Shown: positions 42,764-55,147 of the stretch, one piece after another | How positions within the stretch are numbered: the first letter of the stretch is position 1 | How the letters are laid out: each line of letters begins with the position of its first letter | NCBI RefSeq assembly: GCF_000350225.1 | Contig: NW_005179257.1 | Location: forward strand, 1 to 64,000 | Reading direction: 5' to 3' | Source of the DNA: Chondrus crispus | Taxonomy: Eukaryota; Rhodophyta; Florideophyceae; Gigartinales; Gigartinaceae | DNA length: 64,000 nucleotides | Made by a program: the position numbers and the translations under genes | The notes under the pieces: model-generated | What the model saw: the letters and a program-made list of their open reading frames with translations, nothing else | Told to the model about the DNA's origin: nothing | Databases searched by the model: none

Positions 42764-45131
42764 AAAGGAATGGGAATGGGCCAACAACTCATTAAGATGA
42801 GCACTGCCAGGTGGCCGACAGAAGGACATAAGATAGTGGTATAGCATAGTGTAGCTTGCACAACGCAGTAGTACAGTAGAAGGGTTAGCTTTTGTACAGG
42901 GTATTCATCTCTTGAGTACGAATTGTTTGCGACGAAAATTTGTTTGAATTTTGATATTTTGAATTTGATTTTGTATATGTATGATTGACACGGTTGGGAA
43001 ACGACTAGGAAGCCCAGTACCGTACGAACGGCAAGGGGCCGCTATGCAGAGCAACCTTCTTGCGTTCGGCACTCAACGCTCGTCTGTCCACATGCGTTGC
43101 TTACTCCGTGCCGTTCGTACCTAGTGTATCTGACACCAGGCAGCAGGTTTCTATTACTTGTGACGGAAGCACAATACTCAGGTAGCATGGTAAGCCAGTC
43201 TGACGAAACATTTCTCAAACGCCAAGCAAACAAGCGGTAGAAGTGTCTCAGCGCACCATAAAGGACGGAAGAGCGGAGCCAGCAACGTGCCGTACTATCA
43301 TTATATATTATTACGCGACCCGCGTGTTGGAAAACTGATTACAACTAAGGGCAAAGCAATGGACGACAAGAACAGATAGAGATACCAAGACGTTGAAACC
43401 GTGGTAAGCAACGCTCTACCGCCATCAACTGACGGGGCTGCAGTCGTATGGTATGTATGCCGGGCGAAGGGAAGATATCCGACAGGAGTATTTGTAGAAT
43501 CCAGACGCGCATAGGGCATGAGACACCCCATTCCAACATCGTGGAGAAAACTTTGGCGGCCATGCGCACATGAACGTTGAAGTAAATGGTGAAGGAATGG
43601 GGGAGAGAGGCGCCATTTAATTCAGATGTTTCATGAAGCCACAGTACAGTAAAGTTCAACTTCATTCCATGAGTCTCGAGACGTCTTGTCCACCGGTCTC
43701 ACGGATGCGTCCAGGGAAGCATGCGTGCTTGTCTACGCATGCGCAAAATTAGGCTTCTAGCCATCAGGCCATACAGTCTTGGACGCAGCACAAAACTCGA
43801 GATTTCGGGGCTTGAATATGGCCGCGTTGGGAGAGAGCCCCGGGGGGGCGTATGCAGAGGTTTGCCCTCGCCGAAAGATGCATACCGTTTCTGCATCATG
43901 ATGAGAGGCTGCTCCTGTGCCTGAAGGGGTTGCTGACCCCTGTATTGAACGTTTGTCTCTGGCGGTGCCCTCCACCGAAAGATATGTGGTTCAATAAAGC
44001 TGCCGAGGTATATCTTGAGCCTCAACCGCTGTACTTTCTGTCGAAGGTACCCAGCTGAAATGATATATGTGCCTTTTTTTTCCTCTGAGCCTTGGGCAAA
44101 ATATTTTGATCATGAGGGCAACGGCTGATTATGCAGTTGGCCATGCGTAGAGACCAGTTGTTGGTCTTTCAAATACTCCTTTTCCCGGCAAGGTTATCTC
44201 TGGCACTGTCTCAATGGAAGGTGAAGCTATGCAGCACTGGAGTTCCGTCACGCAGTGCCAGCTTTTCTGTCAGCTTGCTGCAGGAAAAGCACTACAGATA
44301 TATTGTTTCGTCATTTAAGACACGACCACGGCGTCGTGAATGCATTTTAAATCGCACGGGCAGTCTCGAGGATTGTGAAGATGCTGGACACCCTGAGGAT
44401 TTAGCCCCATCTTCTTAGAATCTGCATGTCCCATAGAAAAAAAATATACAAGACTTGTATCTTATTGTGAGAGAGGCGGGACCTATTTGAGCACCCATCT
44501 CAGAACCTCGAGCTTGCTTTGGAGCAGAGAGCGAAGTTTTGGTCAGGCACAAACACCACGCATCATTCATATGCTTCCGAGGGACGCAGCACTGCACCAG
44601 TGTCTGCTCTCCGTGAAGTTGCTTACTGTGCCGCAAGACTTTTCTGCAGCGTTTAGATGTGCACACGTCTCTCACACATCTTACGTAGCTTCAATGCCTT
44701 GCCCTCAATGTTTGTCTCTTTCATCCGGCCTCGGACCTTGCGTCCCAACGACACAAAGAGTCTTGTAGTAGCTTGGCCTCGGAACTTGCGTCCCAACGAC
44801 ACAAAGAGTCTTGTAGTAGCTGGCCCCTCTGACTGTAGAAATACTGAAAAATCAGGCTGGAAAATACAGTACAGTCGGTGACAAGGTGCGTTGTATTCCA
44901 CAATTGGGTTCGTTATGATAAGAAATCTAAAATTTGAAGCCACCTACGGCTGGTCCAGAATCCCACCATGGGCACCTCGTACACACATTTTTTATCCTCC
45001 CCACAATTCCGTCTTCATTATCTGCTTTGTTTCTCCCCGTTCCTCTTCGCGGCGGACCCTGCACAGCATCCATTCAATGCGTCTTACATCCAAGAGTAAT
45101 TGTACTGAGTTTCAGCCCTCCAAGCTCAATA
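42764..45131. other. Intergenic region with a 48-bp duplication
   Basis: Lies between the C2H2 gene and the CXC-type gene. Short open frames on both strands show no domain. The only structure noticed is the tandem duplication at 44727-44822. Confidence 0.5.
44727..44822. repeat. 48-bp tandem duplication
   Basis: Two adjacent copies starting GGCCTCGGA differ at about one position. The shared core includes CGTCCCAACGACACAAAGAG. Confidence 0.88.
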
Positions 45132-46076
45132 ATGGCAAGTGCAGGGACCCGAGGAGTCAAGGTGTGTGGCGATGTCGTTCCAGATCTCCGACTGGTAATG
45201 CCAGTATGCTTCGCTTGCAAGACCTCCGATCCGCGCAAACCTTCCCTCATTGTCCTTTTAACACCCAACCAAATACGTGCACGTGCGAATGTGGACACCG
45301 GGAACTGTACTAACCCCTTTGTTACTCTAGATTCCAGCACAGAAACTTCCATTTTACTTTGCACATCATGTCGTTGGAAGAAAACTGGATGGGGATCTAT
45401 CTGTAATTCCAAACGAACAGGAAAACACAATATCGTGAAGTACTTGCGTGCGTGGAAACCTGGCTACGAGGTTCGAGACGGCATTCCGGCCTGAGGTGCT
45501 GCATATACATTGTGCGACCTCATACCCCCCAAACCGCATATAGGTCTACAGGCGGCACGAGCCAGTTTCATTGTTCACAAGTACTGGTTTCGCTCGGCGT
45601 TGCGGGACCTTCGGCCGTACATGGTCGGTGGTTGCACTTCGAATCACGGATATGACGGAGGAGGCGAATTTTTGATAGAGCAGAAGGTCGACGTGAAAAG
45701 GTTAAAAGCGTCCATCCGCAACGTGTTCACGCTTTGTTCTTGTAAGGGAGAATGTCGAACGCAGCGATGTGGATGCCGAAGAAAAGTCCAAAGATGCGTT
45801 GGATGCCAGTGTGCTGCTCAGTTTTGTACAAATAAAGGTCAACCCTCTGAGAGCACAGCGCAGGAAGAACGGGAGCTGCAAAATACGGAATGTACAACGG
45901 GGGGAGACAACGTGGGAAACAGAAGTCACAGTCCTCTACAGTTTCGCATTTGCGATGAGGATAAAGAATGTGGCGAGGAGCAAAGCAAAACTGCAAGCGA
46001 AGAATATACCAGCTCCTTTGAGTCATATTATTGCAACCCAAAAGGTTTTGAAGCTGATGGAGACGAGATTCTGTAG
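45132..46076 (+). pseudogene. Zinc-ribbon plus CXC-type cysteine-rich protein, interrupted once
   Basis: An open stretch of about 120 residues starting MASAGTRGVKV carries paired cysteines (CFAC at 26-29, CTSC at 77-80) like a zinc ribbon. The same frame continues after one interruption. The second part contains GGCTSNHGYDGGGEFLIEQK and then CSCKGECRTQRCGCRRK with further Cys pairs (45735-45830). This resembles the Tesmin/TSO1 CXC motif, which also occurs in transposon-encoded and chromatin proteins. The tail is Glu/Ser-rich. The break could be a short intron or decay, so I mark it as doubtful. It converges on the methyltransferase-like gene 115 bp away. The two may belong to one mobile element, but no terminal repeats were found. 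Confidence 0.45.
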
Positions 46077-46191
46077 AGAACAAGTTACAATACAGAAGAT
46101 GTTTCAGGCGTTTGGAGTACAGCAGGTAAATTGGATCGAGATATCGACTTAATTGGAGTCATTGGTCATGTGACCAAGGTACCGTGCTCTT

Positions 46192-47365
46192 CTAATTGAA
46201 ACAGATGAGCTGCTGTCTTTTCTCCCCTAAATTCATCTGGAAATGCCCTTTTAAACTGCGAAAATCCAAATGAGCCTTGAAGGGATCAAGAAGGACCCTA
46301 CAAGTCCACTTCATATAAGCGACCTCGACATCACGCGGTACTCGATTCTTCAACAAGTATTGACGGTTTCTCCAAATGAAAAGCCCTAGTTTTTGGTATG
46401 AGTAACTCTTCGGCTTTGCAGCTTGAACAGAATATACATGATTTTGACTACGAAATGGTAGGGCGCCCCTCTCCAGCGACACCAACATAATTCCCTCACT
46501 TGAAACAGTTTTGGTATGCTCCACAACTCCATATCTCTTTTCAAGCGGAAGTAATACACATCTGCAGTATGGTGTTTCTCTCTGCACGCCCATCTCTAAA
46601 GCATTTAACATGTTAGAAATGAGCACAGGGTCAAAGGGAGGATTTCCTCCCGCCCCTTCCAACTCCATCTCAACGGAATGCCACGTTCCGAGAGCAGAAA
46701 ATTCAGAGTCATGTACATCTAGGCTGCAGTAATTCTTAAGAACGCCGCTCTCATTCATAGCGTCTGCAAACATCTCCGTACTTATAGCACATGTGCAAAA
46801 CTATAATGAATACAAGTCGGGTGTCACAGTCCATGAGTCGTAGAAGCTTTTATCTTGAACCTTACGTTTCACTTTTTCGTAAAGCACACACAAGAATGGC
46901 TTGCTGTTTTGTCGAGGTAGTGCACAGATATCTGATGAATGATACGCAGTTGAATCTTTGTCTACTGCGTCAGGGACAACAGAGCTTGCTATTGACGCAG
47001 TCTGTAGCGCAGTAGCATTTGGCACAATTAATGATAACAAATTAGATTCTGCGACTGATGATATCCCCCTTGAACCAGCAAAGCGTGCATGAAGCCTGAT
47101 AGAAGAATAATGTGATATCACAACTTCTCGTGTTTGTGTGTCATGTGTGACAGGAATGCTGAGGACGTAGAACAGTCTTAGAATACTCTCGGTACGTCTG
47201 TTGACAAGCCAGACTTTAATAAGAGGATGCTCTGTGGGTAGAACAATTTTGTGGCCGGAACGGGGAGAACAGGGGATTGAAAGTGAAATAGGGGCTTCCG
47301 AAATGCCGCGGCAGCCCCAGCACGCTGCAAAACCAAACTGTATGTCCCAACGAAGGCATAAATAT
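46192..47365 (-). pseudogene. PCIF1-like NPPF adenine methyltransferase, interrupted once
   Basis: The best-conserved part is YCSLDVHDSEFSALGTWHSV, then GGNPPFDPVLISNML (NPPF at about 46633-46644) and CRCVLLPLEKRYG. This matches the catalytic core of the PCIF1 WW-domain methyltransferase family: an FGS.GSFF-like strand, the NPPF base-binding loop, and a following VVxxPxW-type strand. PCIF1 N6-methylates the cap-adjacent adenosine in animals. The same frame is open upstream to about 47365 (GHKIVLPTEHPLIKVWLVN) across one interruption that may be an intron or decay. No WW domain is seen. Family assignment is from motif memory only, and the true 5' end is unknown. Confidence 0.45.
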
Positions 47366-47855
47366 GGTCAACGTCGTTTTGCATGCTGTGATGGCAACTG
47401 CGGAGATTGTGAAATGCGCGTCGTATGGATGCGGGGTTTGTGACTTTCGTAATGTCACACTAGCCGAAATAGCTGAGGGGGGTCTTCAAGGTCTGCATGA
47501 AATAAGCGCAGTACGTGATTGTGTCTTTCAAGCAAAAGAAAAGATCTGGCAACGAACAGAATCATAAGGAGAGAGGTTCGATTTCTAGAGCGAGCCTGGA
47601 ATCGTGTGTCGAGACGATGGGTATGGATGCATGAAGAAACGGAACTGAACGTTACACATCATGGGAGGTGTCGTTGAAATGGTTAAATTTGATCATATTT
47701 TCAACCCCTCCAAAAATGCCGGAATCACAGATTGCGGAATGGCTGGATTTCCTTACATCACGTCACCGACTGAGGAATTGGAAAAAAACGGTCACACCGA
47801 CGAACGCTGTTTTACTCATCCAGGTCTTCCGACGGACGGAAGCTACTGACCTTGA
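47366..47855. other. Spacer between methyltransferase-like gene and copia LTR
   Basis: A 62-codon plus-strand frame (47661-47849) contains GITDCGMAGFPYITSP but has no recognised family. Nothing else is supported. Confidence 0.4.
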
Positions 47856-48170
47856 TGTGTTGTGTGTATCTGCTTTTTTCGCTGGGCTCTTCATTCTTTT
47901 CGCTAGTCGAGTCAGAAGCCTACCCTTTTATACTACCCCAACCCAGTTCGCTCACATAAACCAAATTGCGAGGAACTATAATACGGCCATAAAAGATCGT
48001 TATACTCTCATACAAACAATAGTAAATCATCAATAGGAAGTGAAAGTTCAGTCCCACATAGCAAGTCATCATTACGAAGTAAACGCCCAGTCCCACACAG
48101 CAAATCATTATGAGGAAGAATACACCCGGTCCCACATCATTTGTTTCATAGGACAACACGCACATTCACA
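47856..48170 (-). repeat. Copia 3' LTR (left limit tentative)
   Basis: The right limit is set by the polypurine tract next to it and by the TG...CA rule. The left limit at 47856 is a guess, based on a matching TGTG/CACA terminus. A TATAAAAGGG box (47922-47933, minus) lies inside. About 3.5 diverged copies of a 39-bp unit containing CAGTCCCACA occupy 48018-48140. The partner LTR is outside the window. Confidence 0.4.
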
Positions 48171-48180
48171 CTCCCACCAC
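48171..48180 (-). other. Copia polypurine tract
   Basis: GTGGTGGGAG on the minus strand directly before the LTR-like TGTG. This is the expected primer site for plus-strand synthesis. Confidence 0.5.
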
Positions 48181-49654
48181 TTAAAAATACGAGCCATTTG
48201 GAGAGCGAATAATCCATTGTTCAACAAGCTTCAAATCTAAACCAGTACGCATCAACTCGTCAAGGGACCTGCAAAACTTGGGCTTGGTTAAACCGTCTGC
48301 AATATTGTGCTCGGAGCGCACAAGTCCTACGTTCGATATTTCGTTCTCGTTGTACGCCTGTCGAGCGGAAGAAATGTCTATCATAAGTCGACGGTCAGAT
48401 GTCGAAGAAGCTTTGGTAATCACATCGAACATCTGCTTCGAATCGGTACTCATCTGAATTGGCATCTTCTTGCGATAAAGAGCTTCCAAATCATGCTTAA
48501 GCAAGTATGCGCAATCAAATCCCTCTGAAAAGGCATACACCTCCCCGCCGAATATTGAACGAACAATACGTTCTGACTTCTTACTCGAAAATTCCAAGAC
48601 GTGACAACGATTTGAAGCAATACATATAAGCACAGCGAAGCCAAGTTGAGATGAGAAGTCTTCATTGCTTCCGAAAGATGCGTTTGTGTACACCCGAAGG
48701 CTTAAGGTGTCTTCATCAAGTCTGCTGTACTTCAAACCTAACTCAGGCGTAGCCTTCATAGCCACTGTTGAGAAGTTTGATGTGCATCAAACCGACTGTT
48801 CCTCCTTCTTCCATTGTAACTTGGGCCGCGCGATTAGCTGAGTAACACATGTCCGGGCGCGTGTGGGCCCATGCAACCTTGCCCGACGACTCTGGTAGAG
48901 CTCAAAACCCGCATCGTTTAGTAATATGCCTATTTTTGAAATGTAATCACGTTGACTAATCATAAATTCTCCGGGAGAAATTGTTTGAGTTCACAGCCAA
49001 AGAACTCGGATTTATCCCAAACTCCTTTGCGGGACTCAAACTTCTGTAGGGTTGCATTTGTCGGTACAATGGTGTACAGAGAAGGGTCTCCAGCAGTAGG
49101 AGTCATGTGCAAGTCTTGCCTGGCATGGCGATCAAAAGTGACACCCCAATAATCACCATTGTCCCCGTTCCCGTAGAGCGGCTTGCGAAGATCAAGTGCT
49201 TCTTCTTCTGTAATGTTGAAGAACTTCAAGTTTTTCCGTTTCGGTAAGATGTATACCTTGCGAGAAAGCTCTTCACCATTTTGAAGATAGGCCTGTTTTA
49301 CGTCGTAGCTGAAAATGCGATGTCCCATGACGGCTGCAAATGAAACCATGACTCGAACGGAGCGTTATCGGAGGTTGGTTGTATTGTGTACCAAAAATTC
49401 CTTGTCCTTATCCATGTGACCCTGAACAACGAAACGACCTTTGGGTTTCTCGTCGTCAGTCCCAAACCCCATTATAGTCAACACATACCGTCCACCAAGG
49501 GTGTTAGCGCCTCGTGGTAAATCATTTTCCTTGGCAGCGACAAATGTGCCCCTTCTTGCAAGTCCGTCTACTTCGCTAGCTTTCGCATTCCGAAAGTAAT
49601 CCGAATCACGATTAGGGTCACTTGGCGACAATATCTTGGTTAGTACAGTAATAT
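48181..49654 (-). mobile_element. Copia reverse transcriptase and RNase H part
   Basis: Reverse-transcriptase segments include LPRGANTLGGRYVLTIMGFG and YDVKQAYLQ. The RNase H part includes VYTNASFGSNEDFSSQLGFA and SEHNIADGLTKP, both typical of Ty1/copia. Degraded fossil. Confidence 0.85.
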
Positions 49655-50294
49655 TGTAGTGCACTGTACACTATGGCGGGACAGCTGTCCCTAACCCGCC
49701 AAATTCGCGCGCACCGCCACCACGTGTACCGTGGATACACGTGACTTCCCCTATCTAGCCGCCGGACTGCGCCAGTGAACACGGGTCGTCCCTTCCTCCC
49801 CTATAGGGGCTCTACTTGGTCCCCTCGGGGCTACACCCGTTATATTCTAGATATTCTAATTTACAGTATAATTTAGCTTCGCCATTACGGCGACGGGGAC
49901 TATATATTCAACCCGATCATCAAAGTAAAGAGGCGCGAAGCCTCGGTTCTTTTACCTTGGTTTCTGCATTCTAGGTTGTAGCCTCGACTCGGTACTGGCT
50001 CGCCCATACCGACCGAGCCATCTACCTCCCTAGATTCGCACCTGCCTTTCCCGCGCGCGTCGATCCTCCCTGCGCGAGACTTAACTTAACTACTGTGCAA
50101 CCCGTTCCCTTAGCGCTGTTTTCCCTTAATTCTACCCCTTTTATTGCTGACTATCGTGCCACTTTTCTACCGCGCAAGCCGCGCCCGGACCCCGGTTCCG
50201 GTCCTCCACCGGGTGGTCTCCCGCTATTCCCTTACGGGTTCGAACGCGCGTCGCTTTGCTTACAGCCCGCCACCCGTAGCTATAGGGCACGACA
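49655..50294 (+). repeat. Solo LTR of a Ty3/gypsy-type family, with 5-bp target duplication
   Basis: 640 bp starting TGTAGTGCAC and ending GGGCACGACA, flanked by AATAT on both sides (49650-49654 and 50295-50299), and sitting inside the copia element. It shares the start, the end and internal blocks (AAGTAAAGA...CGCGAAGC, GAGCCATCTAC, CCGCGCGCGTCG) with the LTRs of the full gypsy element at 51964-63298, but is clearly diverged. It is therefore a sister family reduced to one LTR by recombination. Confidence 0.9.
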
Positions 50295-51963
50295 AATATG
50301 TCTCCTACTTCCCAAACACAAAACTCATCATTTCGGATAGGTTCATCGGCAGCAAGCTTGAGGGCTCCGACATCTCGACCGAGCGCTGCCACTAAGTTAT
50401 CAAACTCCTTAGATAAAGCAGGTCGAGGGACCTCAGAACTCTGTACAGCGCTAGTCTGTGGGAGTTGGGATAGAACAGCCCTAGTTTCCCCCTCAGTGTT
50501 CTCATCTCGTCTGTACAGTTTGATTTTATCCATCGAGAACTTCGCCAGTCTCCCATTTGACTCCACAAATACGTGCTTACCGAAGCTATCACGTAGTTTG
50601 TGCGGACCGACCCACTTGTCAACCGGTGGTTCTCTGTAGATCAAGACTTCGGAGCCAATGGCTATATCGGATGAAGTAGCTGCGGGTATATTAGACCGAA
50701 GTGCGGTATCTATGCGACGCTGCGAAACGAATTTGGCCATCTCAATGCTTGCAGATTCCATTGCTTGCATACGTTCCTTCTGTTTTGGAAGGTCTGATGG
50801 TGCCAGGACTGTTCGCGGCATGACTCCAAACACTAGCAAGGTCGGCAATAGCCCCTTTGGTCCGGAGGTGTCATTGACGGCTTTAACAGCATTCTTGAGC
50901 GCGTATTCCTCCCCTATGTTCGGGAAGTTCGCCCTGACTTTGTTATAAACTTGTCGGAGATACGCATGATACCTTTCGCCTCCTCCAAGAGCATTGTGAT
51001 GTTCCACTCCTGACAATGTTAGCTCAATTCCGGCCATGTGACAAAGTCCTTCCCAACGCCTTGACCGAAATTGGGGCCCTTGGTCAGCGTGCATATGCTC
51101 TGGGTGCCCCACATAAGGCAAGGACCAGATGTCCAAGTAAGTAGTCCATAGTTTATCAACAGTTTCGCCAGAAAGAAATGCGGCACTGTTGAACTTACTA
51201 TCCTTATCCACACAGTGAAGGACAGGTCTCTGGTCCAGGAACATGATGTCTATGGAGAGTACGCGGTTGAAAACAATGTCTTTGTGTGGCAACGACACAC
51301 GGAAGCGACTTGGAGCACGACTTAGTCTTTGACAGACATCGCATTGAGCTGTTATATCCTCCAGTTCCTGCAAGTCTTGACGAGAACATTTCCCAGGATC
51401 GGCACGCTTCATGACAGCATAAAGCCTATCAGATTTGGGATGGAAGAAGTGGTGATGCATTTTCCATAACTCTTCGGTAGTGTAGAGCATGTTTGTTGGC
51501 CATTCTAGGTAGAGATGTCCTTGTTTCCTAACGATGGGCAACTCCCATCCTCTACTTTCGGACGTAAGCAGGTTTCGGTGCACATCGACCTTCATGCCGT
51601 ACAGCTCAAGGAAGTCAAGTCCCAACAGTAAGGATACGTTGAGGTCTGCAACTTCAACTGCAGTGAAAATAAACTGACTCTCAGTTATTGGAATACGAAT
51701 GTACATCGAGCCAAGTCCTTTGTATCTCTTTTCACCAAATTTATACACACGAGGATTACTTAGCCTTTTGAGACGTAAGGCCGCGCCCATGAAATTGCAG
51801 TATGCTGTGGCTTGCGGCTTTCCAATGACAGATCGCTGTGCACCGGTGTCGATCCATGCTCCGAGGAATTCTCCAACAGCTCTGCATTCTGTATCGTTCA
51901 TCGCAATGACTGTATCGTTGTGTTCGTCGAACGCGCTCAACTTGGTGTAGAGGAGATGTTCAG
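50295..51963 (-). mobile_element. Copia protease and integrase part
   Basis: The aspartic protease has IDTGAQRSVIG. The integrase has an HH-x-CC zinc-binding segment (HHHFFHPKSDRLY ... CDVCQRL) and a catalytic core with IDIMFLDQRP and HADQGPQFRS. AYLRQVYNKVR and FGVMPRT are further copia-type marks. Fossil. Confidence 0.88.
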
Positions 51964-52690
51964 TGTAGTGCACTGTTACGCCTCCCTCAATCGCGAGGCA
52001 TACGCGGGATGCCACCCTCCCGGGTGCGCACCCCACGTGTTACCCACGTATGATCGTGTACATGTACCACGTGTAATCGTGTAACTACCCACCCAGGCAT
52101 GGCCGGGTGTAAGCCCTGTCGAAGTACGGACAGTCTGTCACTCCACGTCTAGGCGTGTCGATTCCCACGTGTAGGCGGGTATCATAACCCTATACAGGGG
52201 GAATTGCGTACTGTACAGCGCTGAGGCTGGTACGCCGGTAATTATTGCCGTGTTCTAATTAATTAATTAATAATAATAATTATTATTATTATTACGACGT
52301 CGACTAGTACATAGTCGACGCTCGACCCTAAGTAAAGACGGCACGAAGCTTTGGGTCTAGAACTCGGGTTTCTGGAACGGAGTCGTAGCCTCGCGTCGGT
52401 CCCCGTCCCACGACGGTACCCCGCGAGCCATCTACGTCCCGATTCCCTCCTGTCTCTACCGCGCGCGTCGTCCCGCCAAGCCCGACTCTCCGCGCGACAG
52501 CTGTCTCTACCGCTCCGCCCCTCCTAGGCTCTGTTTTCCCACTTTTTTCCTTACTTTCCCTACTGCGCTTCGCGCCCGGCCCCGTACCGGTCCCTTACGG
52601 GTGGTCTCCCGATAACCCCCCTACACGCGCCCCCCGAACGCGCGCGCTCTGCCAGAGGGGGATCCCACCCTTCCCCCTCAGTGCACGACA
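51964..52690 (+). repeat. 5' LTR of the gypsy element (727 bp)
   Basis: Starts TGTAGTGCAC and ends GTGCACGACA; the two ends are inverted repeats of each other at 9 of 10 positions. It contains an AT-only TAAT/ATTA palindromic block near 52257-52293 and a GTACTGTAC motif at 52208. The 3' copy is 4 bp longer. Confidence 0.93.
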
Positions 52691-52693
52691 TTT

Positions 52694-52706
52694 TGGTCTC
52701 CCGACC
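52694..52706 (+). other. Probable primer-binding site
   Basis: TGGTCTCCCGACC begins three bases after the LTR, with the TGG expected for pairing with a tRNA CCA end. The tRNA was not identified. Confidence 0.5.
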
Positions 52707-52793
52707 TAGAATTCTGCGTAGTCTCTAACCCCTTTCTCTTTTCTAATTGTTTCTTTTGAGGGTGCTTACCACCGTTCACAGGTGTTTCAAGAC

Positions 52794-55058
52794 ATGGTGT
52801 CCGGGTCGGAGAGTTCCCGAGAAACCCGTCCCCGAGACGTTCCTGCGCCCGTAGCGGCGTGGATAACTCGGAGCTGCCGTGAGGCGCTCCGAGAAGCCGA
52901 AAGGTTTACGCTCACAACGGTGGCGGAGAAACTCGCAGCGCACTCGTCGGCGCTACGAGAGAACCTCAACTCCTTCGTGGAGGAAACCGTCGCCATGCAG
53001 GCGGATGTACAATCCGCGGGCGAGCGCGATCGCCTCTCCGCCCTGGAAGGCGTATTGACGAAGGCCTGGCAAGGAGACATCGAGGCCAGGGTCGAGGAGG
53101 CGATCCTCCCTCTGAAAACGGAGATCGCTACTGTAACGGAGGAAGTCAAGTCCCTCCGTCAGGAAATATCCGTCCTCAAGACGTACCGCCCCGATCCGGC
53201 GCCTGTTACTCAAGACGGATCGGTGGCGCCCACCCCAGCCATTGCTGCTGTTAAGCCTCCGGCCATTGGCGGAGTTACCACAACTCAGCCCTCGGGCGAA
53301 GTGCCAGTCACCTCCCGGAGACGGGAGTTACCTCCGTTGGACGAGAACTTACTCTTGTCCAACGTCACGATCCCGGCGTTACAGGCCGCGGGGATACCCG
53401 TCCCCTCCGTGGGGACCGGTCCCCAACTATTTGCCGACCCGACGGCGTCAATGGTCCCCGCGAGGGCGTTCCCAGGGGACGCCCCCGCCGGTCAGGACCC
53501 CCGTGAGGGTGAATTACCCTCCCGGAATCCCCCGGGAGGAAACCCCGACTCGGGGGGAAGCTCCGACGGCGATGGCGAGGGACGACGAAAAAAGTCCAAG
53601 CCAAGCCGGAAGAAACGCGACTCTCGACGTCGGAAGGGGGGCAAGAGTGCCTACCCGCCATCGGAGGGACCCTCCTCCTCGTACTCGAGCTCAGCCTCGT
53701 CTTCGCCCTCTGACTCGGAATCGGATTCCGAGTCAGAGTCACTCACGGCCCCACAGCCGACGTTCGGCCACAGATAGAAGCACGTCTCCGTCTGGAAGCC
53801 GACGAACCACCGCTTCCGGGGCGTATGTAATTACCGAGCGTATCGCCTCGAGAACACGAGGCAGACCGTGGATGACAAGGTCTACGCCTCGACCCGTAAG
53901 AGGGTACAGTACCTCCTCATGGTGATGGGAGATTACAAGTTCAGCGAGGTGGACCCAATCAGAGTCATAAGTTTCCTTGCGCGTTGCAAGGAGAACTTTG
54001 ATAACGCCAATATGACTGAGGCGATGGCCCTGATGGCTCTCCCCCACCTGTTATCCCCGCCGGCAAAAGAGGCGTATGAGTCCCAGAGAGGGTTACACCG
54101 CAAATCCCAAGGGATTGCGAACTGGGCGGCAGCCGTAAACTGGTTGCTGCGCACTTACGCCACCAACCTCGAAATTGAGCGCGCCCTCACTGCGCTGAGA
54201 GAATTACGCCAAAAACCGGGCGAACTGGAAACCGAGTACGCCACTCGGATGCTGAACGCCCTCGGGAGATGTGGCGACGTACACTCGCCCTACGAGAGGA
54301 CTACCCTGTTCATCGAGGGTCTCACGCCGGCGATCAAGCCGTTAGTTCTGCAAACCCGCGAGGATCGACCGCGATCCTCGTTCGGGGATACGGTGGCTCA
54401 CGCGCGCTCGAATAGAGAGGCCCTCCGAGCTCGGCAAGCCTCGAGTCGCCGGGTGGAATTTGCTAGGCCCCGCCCTGGTAAGCAGGTCCTTGCCGCTCTT
54501 GATAGCGTTCCGTCCTCCACGACCGGTCCCACCGCCAGCTACCAAACGGCGGCGGGTGCCGAGAATTACTTCGCCACGGAAGGGGACAACGCTGGCGGGA
54601 TGCCTTCCCTGCCAACGGAGGACTCCTCCTTCAACGATGGAGATTCGCTCTTCTACGGCGAGCGGCACAAGCCGTACCAACCCGCTGCGGAGCGTACGGG
54701 GAGCCCCCACGGGCCCGCCTTCGGGCGGCCCTCCCGTAACATCCAGAAGGACCTACGGGGACCCCCGTCCCCGCAGATCATCTGCTTCGCCTGTTACAAG
54801 GTCGGGGACCATATAGCCCCTGACTGTGACTTAAAGGTGAAGGATGTCTCCCTCGTACCCCATCAGTACGAGAAGCTGAGTACGGCACAGAAAGGCCGGG
54901 TCCCCTCGGACGCGTACCTCCGCGCCGTTGCTCTCCTCAGTTATGAGGCCAACCGGGTAACTAATCCCGCTACCGCGGCCGACCCCCCGCCGCATTTAGG
55001 CACGGGGACGAAGACTGCCCCGCCCCCTGACGGCGTTCGACAACCTCCAAAAAACTAG
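52794..55058 (+). mobile_element. Gypsy gag region
   Basis: The first part is charged and helical with a Ser-rich tail. The second has a capsid-like helical segment (YKFSEVDPIRVISFLARCKENF, then LETEYATRMLNALGRCG) and one CCHC-like zinc knuckle variant (CFACYKVGDHIAPDC). Broken fossil; part of the 11.3-kb element. Confidence 0.8.
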
Positions 55059-55147
55059 GAGAACCTCAGCCCGCAGCAGCTGAGGTAAACCCGGGCTCCG
55101 CCCCGGATCAGTCTCCCAAGCTGGCGGACGAAGACTCACCTCCAAAG

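Noticed and set aside
45492-46801. Alternative genetic code (stop reassignment), suggested by singly interrupted frames
   Set aside because: All clear host genes here are read normally and end at ordinary stops. Introns or decay explain the two cases better.
46801-47121. Separate small gene upstream of the methyltransferase-like core
   Set aside because: It is in the same frame as the core and only a few codons away, so it is better read as the upstream part of the same gene.
47570-47600. GGTTCGA-like sequence resembling a tRNA B box
   Set aside because: No A box or acceptor stem can be folded around it. No tRNA gene was found in the window.
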